Source of the DNA: Argopecten irradians
Taxonomy: Eukaryota; Mollusca; Bivalvia; Pectinida; Pectinidae
Assembly (NCBI RefSeq): GCF_041381155.1
Contig: NC_091134.1
Location: forward strand, 5,322,255-5,386,254
Direction: 5' to 3'
DNA length: 64,000 nt
A program made the position numbers and the translations under genes. Within the stretch, counting starts at the first letter, position 1; every line of letters begins with the position of its first letter. Shown here in pieces: positions 11,621 to 23,144 of this stretch. The notes below the pieces were generated by a model. The model did no database searches and was not told the DNA's origin. It saw only the letters and a list, made by a program, of their open reading frames with translations.

Positions 11621-12390
11621 CATATAGTCAAAGGGTTTGACATATAAATAAAGATGTTTTATGATACGTTAGCAAAAAGTATATAAAAGGTTACACTTCT
11701 TTTAAAATCTTCAACCACTTTAAAATAATAAGTATAAAAACTTACTTTGATATTGTTACTCAACAAAAATATAACTTTAATACTAACTAGTCATAGGTTA
11801 AGTGTTTTTTAATAACTGACAAAAATACCTTTCTCGATTTTCAATATTTAAGATGTTCATGCCTATTCTATCACTTACCTCTGCCTTTGTGGTTCTCTTG
11901 ACAGTTTTGGAATAACAAATGTATTCTGACTTGCTGTAAATGAGTGGGTCGGAATGGTGTATTTCAAGACTCTCTATATTCTCTTCCGCTATACATTTTT
12001 GTGAATTTTGTTAAAAAGCTAAGAAAATATTCAATTGAAATTGCGGTTTTTTGTTTCCACGAACATCATTTACTTATTAAACTCAATATTGAATGTTTAG
12101 TAGTTCTTATTGAATTTATATATAAGAGAACGGCATTTCGGAATGATCAGCAATGTCGTTCCTAATTTCTCTTTAAATTCCTTTTCTATTGTCAGCTTTA
12201 TTCTGTACTTCATTTTAATCACACAAAATTAACAAAACATTTGAGAAAATCCAAATTATAGTAGGATTGATTAAATAAAAGAACAATTTATTTTCGTATT
12301 GTATACATATCGACAACAGTTTAATTAGTGATTTCAAGTTACACCACAAACATAAAACTGAAGAATTTAACTCATTTGATTAAAACAACT

Positions 12391-13229
12391 TTAGTTTTCG
12401 TTATAATACCACACTATTTGTTGCACACTATCGACGATTTTGTCATCACCAGCTGATATCGTCCCGTCCACACGGAAAATAAATTTCCTTGGAACTCCGG
12501 TGTTGCTTCTATGTTCAAGATTGATGACGTCATCAAAATGTGTGTTGTTCACAGTGTAGCTGCTAGCATTGTCACCTGCATTCCATCAAACCTGATGTGA
12601 ACCAATACATGTTTGAAGACGACTATAGAGTGTGATTCAGAAAATTCTGTCCAATTATTGAGTTAAAAATAAAATATAATTCGATATGTTATAATGAATT
12701 GATTATATAATTGATATCATATGGTTTTATTTTGTTCCAGCTGTTTTGGCTGCGGTGAATCAGTGCTGTATCTCATTGTAATAGTAAAACTCGTTGCCTT
12801 GTTATATTGATATCCCACTGAGGTATGCAGACACCGAACAAGTACGCCTCAACCGGTCACCCTAATAATCCAAATAAAACAGACCTTATTTCGTGTCGTA
12901 AAAGTCGTATATACAATAAAGTTTTCATTTCAAAAGTCCTGAGATGGAATTATTAATCATTAATATATTATGGATCTTTAATTAATCTTTTCATTTATAG
13001 TTATCTTTATTGTTTGAGAACTGACGTGTATGATATCATAGTAGTTGTTGAAAAAGGTGAAGGGAAAATTGATAGCTGGAGAACCATAATCAAGTGACGG
13101 ACCGAACAAATTATCCTCAGTTCCTGCGAATCCGTTTCCATCGTATAGGTAGGGGTACAGAAGTATCCCAGTTGCAACAGGTGCTAAATAAATAAAAGTC
13201 ACTTGAAGTGTAACGATAGTATCAGCCAT
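12391..13229 (-). pseudogene. NIDO-domain secreted protein, truncated copy (exons 1 and 4 only)
   Basis: Exon 1-like segment 13,026-13,229: ATG, hydrophobic signal peptide (TIVTLQVTFIYLAPVA), then ILLYPYLYD and FPFTFFNNYYDIIH before a GTCAGT donor. This is the N-terminal part of a NIDO domain, in the same phase as exon 1 of the two other copies. Exon 4-like segment 12,391-12,591: NAGDNASSYTV, DDVINLEHRSNTGVP, KFIFRVDG, then a read-through end and TAA at 12,391. The two middle NIDO exons are absent from the 430 bp between them, and the start of the exon 4-like part has an in-frame TGA where GFNAG is expected. It most likely cannot make a folded NIDO domain. Confidence 0.6.
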
Positions 13230-13921
13230 ACTCCAGAAATGGAAACATTTACATCGCCACATATTCAAACATTAAAATATTTTGAAAAACATTGAGTGTT
13301 CTCGCATAACCAATGGTGCACGTTAGCGCATCATAATATATATGCTAGAACACCCAATGTATGCTACACACTAATGTATATCAAAATATACAATAAAAAG
13401 AGATAAAGAATTAAGTATGAAAATCAAACGTATGTATTTGCATGGAGAAAAATATTATCAAATGGAACAGCAGATGATTTTGCGAAAAATGATGGGTTTG
13501 ATCTTTTCTCGGTGTGTTGCCATGGGCACCCAAATAAACAATTGAATTGTTATAAAAGTATAATTGAAACTCATCTGATATTGTGTATGTCTTGACACTA
13601 CGAGCTGGACGACTTTGGATTTACCTAACTGATTTATAGGTGACTGTCCAAAACATGATCACATACAATTCAGGCAAAATCTCATAGACCAGTTATGGTT
13701 AAAACCCTGTACTTCCATGAAATATAACACATAACGAACGAAAGGATTTATTCTAACTGTCTTTGCAAATAATCTAGCTATTTCTTACATTGTCATAGTT
13801 TCTGCAAGGAAATAGTTGCAACAAATACTCCAAAGCAGATTACATAAAACCTATTTCTCAGGCAAAACGACGGCGTGGGTAATACAAAAGAATTTACGGT
13901 AATTTCTAAACATCTAAACCG

Positions 13922-14526
13922 CAAATATTACCAACTTTGCTAGCCAAGGGTACAGTAGTCTACGATATTGAATCCTTGGCAGATATCACTTCAAAACTGA
14001 AGTTTCCGCACAGCGCCAGCTGTTGGATCACCGCATTTACGTAATAAGTAACCAATGAACAAGTTCAAATTATTGTTGTTTGCGACAGATTCAAAATACC
14101 AAAGACAAACATCTTGTAACACCGGTTATTGTGTTTCATGCTCCAGTGTCCAATTTTTTCAGGAGATCGCAATTTATCTTTGCATAATTTTTTGAACTTT
14201 TAGAAACAGAAACAACATAAGCATTTCCTTTCCTAATTTCTTTAGAGAACAACGTATCCAAGTACTTCATTAAATGATTGACTAAATAGTAAATATGACT
14301 CTGCTAGGAGGTGTTGTTGACAGTCATGATACGCTTCAATTTACAAATGTAGGGCACCACTAACACTTCGATTTAGTTTATTTGAAAATATAAAAACTGC
14401 GTTTTCATTGGTCGCATGAACCTAGCCGGATCCAATCAGATTTGAAAGCGGAAACAATTTTGACACGACATCCCCCAAAAGTTGCCGGTAGAGTTTCGGA
14501 TTGAATACCCTTGGCTAGCGAAGTTG
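13922..14526. mobile_element. TIR element (partner at 41,812-42,425)
   Basis: Ends CAACTTTGCTAGCCAAGGGT and its inverse ACCCTTGGCTAGCGAAGTTG. No transposase is recognisable; a minus-strand frame of about 110 codons in the partner copy has no domain that I know and is broken here. It predates the segmental duplication because both copies hold it. Confidence 0.6.
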
Positions 14527-15117
14527 AAATATTACCTGAAAAAAATGGATATGATATATATAGTTGGATATCGGATAGCATATAATACTATATATAATGC
14601 ATTATACTATTATTATATTAGGAATCACACATGTATATATTCATATTCCATTCAATACCCATATCAAATACATACCCGGCTATTGACCGACTCCTTTCAA
14701 CTTTCTGTTTCATTTTAGTTGGTCAGCTACCTTGGGTTGCTTTACATCAATAAATGAAAACAAATTAAAATCGTTAAATAGTGTTTATAGGGCATCTCAC
14801 TCTGATAGTTCATCTGACAGAAATAAAATTATTTAGATATTTTTGATAAGGATGGGTTTTTTATCAAAAGTATTATTTTATACGATAACTACCTGTGGAC
14901 AAACCAATGAATACGAAGTATACTTTCTCAGAAGATATACAGAGTCAATGAAGATGTTTGTTAAAGAAGTAATAGAAATGTTAACTTACCGGAACAGGGT
15001 TATTACACTACCAAGCAACAAACCCACTATCTAGCAGCATGTGTCCTTCTGTTCATCACAGACACTGACAAATCTCTGATTAAGGTACGATGGATAGCTG
15101 ACATTTAGGTAGACCAC

Positions 15118-16150
15118 TTGTCAGAAACCTTTGTCTTACACGTGTTAACAGTGTCTTACACGTGTCTAAACAATTAGGTAAACAATAGGTCAAAAACCTT
15201 TGTCTTACCCGTGTCTAAACAATCAGGTCAAAAACCTTTGTCTTACCCTTGTCTAAACAATCAGGTAAAAACCTTTGTCTTACCCGTGTCTAAACAATCA
15301 GGTCAAAAACCTTTGTCTTACCCGTGTCTAAACAATCAGGTCAAAAACCTTTGTCTTACCCGTGTCTAAACAATCAGGTTCAAAACCTTTGTCTTACCCG
15401 TGTCTAAAACAATCAGGTTCAAAACCTTTGTCTTACCCATGTCTAAACAATTAGGTCAAAAACCTTTGTCTTACCCTTGTCTAAACAATCAGGTCCAAAG
15501 CCTTTGTCTTACCCTTGTCTAAACAATCTGGTTAAAAACCTTTGTCTTACCCGTGTGTCTAAACAATCTGGTTCAAAACCTTTGTCTTACCCTTGTCTAA
15601 ACAATCAGGTTCAAAACCTTTGTCTTACCCGTGTCTAAACAATCAGGTCCAAAACCTTTGTCTTACCCGTGTCTAAACAATCAGGTTCAAAACCTTTGTC
15701 TTACCCTTGTCTAAACAATTAGGTCCAAAACCTTTGTCTTACCCGTGTCTAAACAATTAGGTCCAAAACCTTTGTCTTACCCTTGTCTAAACAATCAGGT
15801 AAAAACCTTTGTCTTACCCGTGTCTAAACAATCAGGTCAAAAACCTTTGTCTTACCCGTGTCTAAACAATCGGGTCCAAAGCCTTTGTCTTACCCTTGTC
15901 TAAACAATCAAGTTCAAAACCTTTGTCTTACCCTTGTCTAAACAATCAGGTTCAAAACCTTTGTCTTACCCGTGTCTAAACAATCAGGTTCAAAACTTTG
16001 TCTTACCCGTGTCTAAACAATCAGGTTCAAAACCTTTGTCTTACCCGTGTCTAAACAATCAGGTTCAAAACTTTGTCTTACCCGTGTCTAAACAATCAGG
16101 TCCAAAACCTTTGTCTTACCCTTATTTAAACCTTATCTTACCAAATCAGG
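15118..16150. repeat. 38-bp minisatellite, about 27 units, in NIDO copy 1
   Basis: Unit about 38 bp: AACAATCAGGTCCAAAACC then TTTGTCTTACCCGTGTCTA, with TC/TT and CG/CT variants. It lies downstream of NIDO exon 4. The partner array at 43,005-44,790 has about 47 units. Plus-strand frames through it are artefacts of the repeat. Confidence 0.92.
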
Positions 16151-16497
16151 TTCGAAACCTTTTATTCACACATCCTACTCAACAATCACTCATTCCACGT
16201 AAACAAATGTACATATGACACATTTAAAAGAACATAGGACAACATAAACATGGATGAACAATAGACATAGACATCACAAACATTATGTGCAACTTAATAA
16301 TTTGCATTTATGTTATTTATATTGTATTATTTCTGATTGATGTATTTTTTATTTTGCAAATCAAGTGTGTTGTGGAAAGAGTTAAAACGAAGTTTGGATA
16401 TTCTTATCAAGAATTTAATGGATTGGCCTAAACAGTACTTGTATTTGTATAACTAGCTTTGACTAATGTACAATTGATTACGAGAATGTCTACGTAC

Positions 16498-19400
16498 CGG
16501 CTAATATCTCATCTCGTGCTGGTATACTGCCATTCCCGTCTATACGGAAAATAAATTTGCCCGGGACGCCGGTGTTACTCCTACGTTCAAGATTGATTAT
16601 ATCTCCATGGTCAGTGTTGCTCAAAATGTAACTGGTAGTATTGTTACCAGCATTGAAACCGACCTGGATCGAGACATCGTCATGCAAAATAAATGTTTTA
16701 ACAATCAAGTCTTTCGGCTTCGTATTTATTTGATACTGAATTTCCGTTTGAAATTGTAAATCATTATTTAGCTGATTGGAAACGTCATGCCAGCCGAGGT
16801 TATATAAGTTGGCAATTCTCTAAAATACACCAAAATCCTAAAGTTATATTGCTACAAAATAAACTTTAAAAAATCGGAATTTGGCTTTATTTCATTAGGT
16901 TCGTAGACAGCCATTTGATTAAGGACCACACTTTCAGATTAAATCATATTACGGTAAAGTTATTTAGCTTTTATGAAATCGATTGCTAAGGAAATCAAAC
17001 GACGATTGATGAAGATATATTATTTTAAGTCCCATAACAAATACAATTGGTTTTAATCTTATTTCATGTATTTATCTATATCCATGTACTTTTAAATCCA
17101 TTGCTTATTATCCGTTATCATTCCAACCTATACAGATGTCAATATATTTAATGACAATATTTAAATTAAAAAAGTTCATAATTACATAGTTCAGTTAAAA
17201 AGGATTTTAGCATGTCTTTTCCTATAGTTCTTATATAATACGCAAAAATGTTAAAAAAAATGGTGCCAATTTACAAATATTTAATGCATATGGATTATAG
17301 CCCCATTGCAGGCCATTTATTTAGAAAATTATCAAAATTAAACCCCCTAGCAACTGATTTTATACCCTAGCAACCGAAAACCAATCTTCCTTTCGACCAT
17401 AAAAAACCCCCCAAAAACCCATTTTTTCATAAGTCAATTTCTAGGAAATGCAACGATACTTGGTATTGAAAATCGTATCAATGTTATGGCATATATCTGC
17501 GCTAAAAATCATAAAATAAAAATCCGTAGTGAGGCATCCATTTTTGTTAAATTACCGATCATATCAATATGCTTATTACATGTCAGCATTGATTTTTATG
17601 TCAGCATTGCTTATTATTTGTCAATATAGCTTATTATATGTCAATATAACTTATTATATGGCAGTTTTGCTTATTATATGTCAATATAGCTTATTATATG
17701 CCAGTATTGCTTATTATATGTCAGTATTGCTTATCATATTATCAGTATTTCTTATTTTATGTCAGCATTGCTTATTATATGTCAGCATTGCTTATTATAT
17801 GTCAGCGTTGCTTATTATATTATCAGTATTCCTTATTTTATGTCATCATTGCTTATTATATGTCAGTATGCTCATTATATGTCAGCATTGCTTATCATAT
17901 ATCAGTGTTGAATTGCTTATGATATATGTCAGCATTGCTCCCAAAAAACAAACCCATTTAACGAAACTTGCTGAACGGTGATATACTTGTTCAAATTCAC
18001 TCTAAATATTCTATAAAAAACGAACATTCAATCCATACTGACTATTTAGAATCCATGGTCTATGTGGTATAACGTAATTGTACCTACCGCCGATCGACAT
18101 GATCACGTCAAATGACTAAAACCCTAACGCCTTTTAAAACAGCCGAAGAGATAGGAGCATACATATTATCAGTGCTTAAGCAAGAAGGAAAATATCGGAA
18201 GGTGGACGAACTAAGCAACCCCACCTTTTTCACGACAATATACTAAGTTAACAATAATTTGATTGCTGTTGGACCTACCTGTGCTTTTCTATTATAGTCG
18301 CCAGGATACCCTGCCCATTCGATTTTCTGATAATGGAACATTGTAAAAGATTTGTCTCCGTCTGTCATTAAAACGACCTGAAATGTGTTTCTCTGAAAAA
18401 GTAACATACTTAATGAAATATATGACACAACGTGTTAATCTACGAATCTCCCTGGATTTTTAAGAGAAAAAAAACCCCAACAAAATCCTTCGGAAATAAG
18501 GCCAATCGAAGTCAAGATGGACGATCACAATTTGGAAAGTTTTGATAAAAAGCATATAAATTGAAAGTAACTTAAGTGGATCCCAATTTCACACGAGCAG
18601 AAGCTAACATTATCATGTCGATGTTGATTACGTCACGTAGCTAGTTTAATCTTTTCTAAATCTCAAGAGATCGGGTCGTGAACCTTCTTCGTCATCAATC
18701 ATAACTGCAGTCAATTGAAAATGAAACATTTATAAAGCTGTTTTGCCAACACTTGTAAGAAATAATTATTCGTATAAAAATATGGAAGATTATTACTGTG
18801 TTAATGACCTTTATCAGATCATGTCAGAACGATAAAAGTCAAATACATAGTTTGAATACTGTAAAACAACATTTTTTCGCGGATATTAAATTTCGCGATT
18901 TCTGTTTAAAAACAATTAAGTTCACGGAGATAAATATTCTCCGATTTAACAATTGACTGATAATTCCTATCAATATACAAGATGTAGATATTAATTCGCG
19001 GAGATCAACTTTCGCAAATTTACTTGGATCGCGAAATTCGTTAAAGTAAATCGCACGCGAAAGAAAGTTTGTTTACAGTATAATAGAATCGGTATCTTAT
19101 TCTACCTTATCCGCGTCGTCCCCCTCTGCACCATAGTACGGAACCTCCAGCCAGGTTGCTGTAAAAAACACTTGTCGGTTGGAATGTAGTTTGGTTGTCA
19201 TAGTAGTTAGCGATGTCCGTTTGGGCGCGGATAAGGATGTCTGAGTCGTTTGTTATCCTGTACCAGATTTGTCCGGTTGTAGTTGTTATAATATCCATCC
19301 AAAACACGGCGATCATTGGAATTGACAATGGGAATGGTTTGGGTACACTCCAGGCGCCTTCATCCGTGAAAGTTAAGAGTCCATTAGCGTGAACCTGTTG

Positions 19401-19694
19401 ACGAAAATGAGACATGGGAAAGCTATATCTTTATAATTTCGGCCAATTTAACACATCTTGTTTTTATAAGTTAAAAAGTTATAACAGTTTAGTACTTACG
19501 TGAACTGCAGTATAGTTATTCCCAAAAAACTTAAAACTGAACATGATGTCCGATGACCAACCGTCGTCTGTTTGGCACAACAGCTGGTCTTCCAATGGAA
19601 ATAGATAAGGATATGGGTACAAGTCCTGCTGAAGAATCCCCATGGCTACAGATTCAAATAATAAAGTCACAACGAGTGCAAGAATGTCAGCCAT
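16498..19694 (-). pseudogene. NIDO-domain secreted protein, copy 1, frameshifted in exon 2
   Basis: Exon 1 19,500-19,694 (ATG, signal peptide DILALVVTLLFESVAMG, then YPYPYLFPLED); exon 2 19,106-19,394 (VHANGLLTF, IPMIAVFWMDI, GQIWYR); exon 3 18,279-18,392 (NTFQVVLMTDGDKSF, IEWAGYPGDY); exon 4 16,498-16,663 (VGFNAGNNTTSYIL, INLERRSNTGVPGKFIFR). All four carry GT/AG sites, and together they form the NIDO domain of nidogen, SNED1 and tectorin-type extracellular proteins. Relative to copy 2, exon 2 has one extra A in a run near 19,165, making it 289 instead of 288 bp and shifting the frame before the ATWLEVPYYGAEG segment. Exon 4 ends at a GTACGT donor, so a further exon is expected but was not identified. 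It could still be functional if the extra base is a consensus error. Confidence 0.7.
17560..17945. repeat. 20-bp minisatellite, about 18 units, in a NIDO intron
   Basis: Unit about 20 bp, AGCATTGCTTATTATATGTC, with CAGTATT variants. The partner position in copy 2 (46,625-46,670) has only two to three units. A 150-codon plus-strand frame through it is an artefact. Confidence 0.88.
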
Positions 19695-20689
19695 AATCAA
19701 ACTGTGTTACAGAACCTATGTTAACAATGTTTTTGTCCGATATAACGTGTTGACCAAGTGTATGGTGTCCTCCCGGTGTACCCGGTGTAAAGATGGGTAG
19801 CTGTATAAACTGCCTGGAGTCGTGTGATCGTTAGTGTAACCTGTATCTGCTGACGTTGATTGGCTACGATATAATTACATGTATATCAGGCCAGGGAATT
19901 AACACCCGCCCTTATTGACCATATATGGTGTGCCTTCGCGTTATACTACATGTAATTAATTTAAATATATCAGTATCATCTCAAGTAAATACAAACCAGA
20001 TTCTGATTTTTTCTATATTTTATTTCCCCACTGAATGTATCCGGTATCCGAAGAGCCAATAAACAAACAAAATATTAGTCCGTTTCAACAAAAAGTCACA
20101 TACGTATGTGACTCTTAATGTGACTCTTAATACAACATATTATCTATGTAAAAATAGCATAAGGTTATCATTTTGATCATTTGTCAAAAATTTGGTATTT
20201 TTCCACGATTAAAAATATTACATAAAACATAAACTTTAAATAACTGCTACGTGGCCTACAATTACATCAATTGCATGAACAGCTGTATGTAATCATGTAA
20301 TGTTTTGCTTGTGTGAATCTGAACGACTAGAAAGGCTGCAGTCCGGTGTCTTCTTGTTACATTAGACATCTGCGGTTTTCAAAAAAGACAGACTAGGTAC
20401 GCGGATACGAGCGTGGACAACAGATAAATGGGAAATCGTCTTAAAAGCATTGTTTTACATTGTGTGTAACAAATGTGTTAAATACTCAATTATCGCGGCA
20501 AATATTTTATTTCAAAACCTAATTGTATAGTATAAATTAGTTATAAACAACGTCCAGACGGTAACAATGAATTTATAAACTATATATCTATATAAAAAAT
20601 AACAAAAAATTCGAAGCTCAATATTATTGGGACATTTTAACAGTGCTATGTCGCTAAAGCTTGCTACCAGAGATACAGAACAAGTACGA

Positions 20690-20885
20690 CCCAACCGGTC
20701 ATATTATATATTGACAATAGGCAAACTTGTCGTCCCACTGTCTTTACGCTGAGTGCTCGGCAGGAGCAGAAATTACCACTTTCATAGACGGAGGTGTGTC
20801 GCGGCCAGGGGACTAAACCTTGTTCCCTCCGTGCAGAGACGACTCAAGGCCAAAAGCCAGACGGTGTTGTTATTTAGAAATAAAT
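20690..20885. repeat. R1 SINE 3' fragment (partner 49,375-49,560)
   Basis: CAACCGGTCATATTATATATTG, then CGTCCCACTG, GCAGGAGCAGAAATTACCAC and GTCGCGGCCAGG, matching the distal part of R1. Present in both duplication copies, hence older than the duplication. Confidence 0.7.
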
Positions 20886-21545
20886 ATCTTTGTTACTTGT
20901 TATTCAAAAAGGATTAGTTAGATAACGAAGAACACTTAACATTTCATATACAGTATCTACGGTTAAAAGAATCTTGGGTAACAAATGCTTTAAAATCAAC
21001 TTCATTAAATGCATTAAACATATAATTTTTAAGTCGAGATGGCTGGTCGTTCGTGTATGTATAATTGGAAGGATATAGATACACTATACGGAAAGATGAA
21101 TATAAAATTAATTCGTTTTCTTCATCTGATGTAAATAGTACATTTTAAAAAATATGGCGACGTGGCTATTCTTCCCAATAAGACTCTATTTTAAAAAGTG
21201 GAGGATCCGGGTGCATGTATAAGGCCACATACACAACAATGTTAATATTTAAACTTTAATAACGTGTTCGTGCGTAAATAAAATCAAGAGATAAAGGGCT
21301 GTAAAAGAAAAAAAAACATAAATCCGGATCAAAATGAATGTTGATCTTTTGTCGAGAAATGCAAAATACGAACTTAATTTTTATTTCTAAAGCCTACCGT
21401 TTCGAAATAAAGAAAAAAATCTTTTTAGAGTTAAAGCAGTCGTATAGCGTTTGTGTTAATCTACCAATCTGTCTCAGTAATATTGATCAAACCTAACCTT
21501 CATTGACAGGCATGCAGCACATTAGTTGACAAGACCCTACTTTAA

Positions 21546-22800
21546 CATAAGGCATAAAGCCCCAAATTTTTTCAATGCGTTTTTGAATATTTTTCAATAA
21601 AGGCATTAGCCCATATTTTTACTATACATAGCTATTTGATCTTAATAAAGGCTTTTAGCCCTAATTCTAAAACTCACTTGTAGTGTCAATCAATATAAAA
21701 AAAAAAATTCTTGCATCCAGTTGGGAAATTTTTCAATAAAGGCTTTAAGCCCAAACATATCGAGTTTACAATTCAGCAGGAAATTGTAATGCAAGTATTC
21801 CTAATAAAGGCATTTGCCCACTCCTTCTGCCATAAAGATTTGATTGAATTGATTTGCAGAGGCAAGCTTTTAGGAAGTTAAAGATATACTGGGATAGCAG
21901 TCACAAGGATTTGTTCCAAGCTTTCAACATTATAAAGGTTCAATAAAGTCTAGGCCCATTTATGTTCTTCCATAGTTTCACAACTTTATGATTAAAGGAA
22001 GCTTCAGAAATAAAGGCATCTAGCCCAAACAGAATCTTTGAGCATTTCACAACTTTTGATTGAGGCATTTAGGGTATGGATGATTCAACATTTTAATAAA
22101 GGCATAAGCCCAACATCTTATACGCACAAACAAACAGATTCTTGGAGAAGATTACATCTTTTTGAATAAAGGCATCTAGCCCGTACAGGAACTTTGAGAA
22201 TTTTACAGTTTTGAATAAAGGCATCTAGCCCATATAGGAACTTTGAGTATTTTACATAATTTGAATAAAGGCATCTAGCCCACTAAGGAACTTTGAGCAT
22301 TTTACAGTTTTTAATAAAGGCATCTAGCCCATTAAGGAACTTTGAGCATTTCACACTTTTGAATAAAAGCATCTAGCCCATATAGGAACTTTGAGCATTT
22401 TACGCTTTTGAGTAAAGGCATATAAGCCCATTCAGGAACTTTGAGGATTTTACAGTTTTGAATAAAGGCATCAAGCCCATTTAGGAACTTTGAGGATTTT
22501 ACAGTTTTGAATAAAGGCATGGAGCCCATTTAGGAACTTTGAGCATTTTACAGTTTTGAATGAAGATATCATATCAAGTCCATTAAGGATTGTTAAGCAT
22601 TTTACAGTTTTGATACACAGCATCAAGCCCATTAAGTATTTTTGAACATTTCACAGTTTTTGAATAAAGGCATACAAGCCCGATAAGAAATTTCCAACTT
22701 CTGCAAGATTCAGCAACGCAATTATATGTTATTGCAGTGTTATGTAATACTTCAGCACACTATTTTTTTCAATAAAGGCTCCGACCAATCAGCTTAAAAC
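21546..22800 (+). repeat. About 50-bp tandem repeat carrying AATAAA in most units
   Basis: The consensus is TTTTGAATAAAGGCATCTAG, then CCCATTAAGGAACTTTGAGCATTTTACAG; it is regular from about 22,150 to 22,560 and looser on both sides. I count about sixteen AATAAA hexamers on the plus strand between 21,590 and 22,780, the same sense as WDR33, whose first visible exon begins at 23,145. It starts directly at the edge of duplication copy 1. Confidence 0.85.
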
Positions 22801-23144
22801 TTGTCTGCATTAATATACTCTTTTTCTTGCAGAATGCCAGTTCTTGATATTTTGATGTTGATCACTGATCTATGAGGGTAGAATGTTCAGCATGTTGATA
22901 AGTTTGAACAGGCTATGGGAGTTAATCTTTATTTTGCCGTTCTCTCCTTTCAGAATGTATTTTAAAGAAATGAATGTTTTTTTGGAGTATTACAAATGCT
23001 GAACCCACCTCTCCCTCATAGTAATTACTTCAATGAAATTTGCTTCATTGTCTTCACAGACACTGAAACATGTTCAAATGCATTTTATCACTAAGTTTAT
23101 GGCATTAATATTTCCATATGTTGTTTGTTTATTTTTCTGCACAG

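Larger units (their letters stand above)
8990..12390. other. No gene seen
   Basis: AT-rich sequence between the methyltransferase and the NIDO locus. It holds the TIR element at 9645-10,340 and the SINEs at 11,225-11,620. The remaining stretches (8990-9640, 10,345-11,220, 11,640-12,390) show only short frames with no recognisable domain and no clear exon-like segment. Confidence 0.5.
13357..21545. repeat. Segmental duplication, copy 1 (partner 41,254-50,237)
   Basis: From ATGTATGCTACACACTAATG (13,357; partner 41,254) to AAGACCCTACTTTAACA (21,545; partner 50,237) the two regions align in order and in the same orientation: TIR element, 38-bp array, four NIDO exons, promoter side and a SINE fragment. 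NIDO exon 2 differs by one substitution and one indel in about 288 bp; the 13-14 kb part is more diverged. After 21,545 the copies become unrelated at once. Confidence 0.9.

Noticed and set aside
15118-16218. CRISPR-like appearance and a 94-codon frame in the 38-bp array
   Set aside because: Units are contiguous with no unique spacers, and the setting is an animal intron. The frame is a repeat artefact, as in the partner array at 43.0-44.8 kb.
17529-17981. 150-codon plus-strand frame of hydrophobic residues
   Set aside because: It is the translation of the 20-bp minisatellite and is absent in the duplicate locus.
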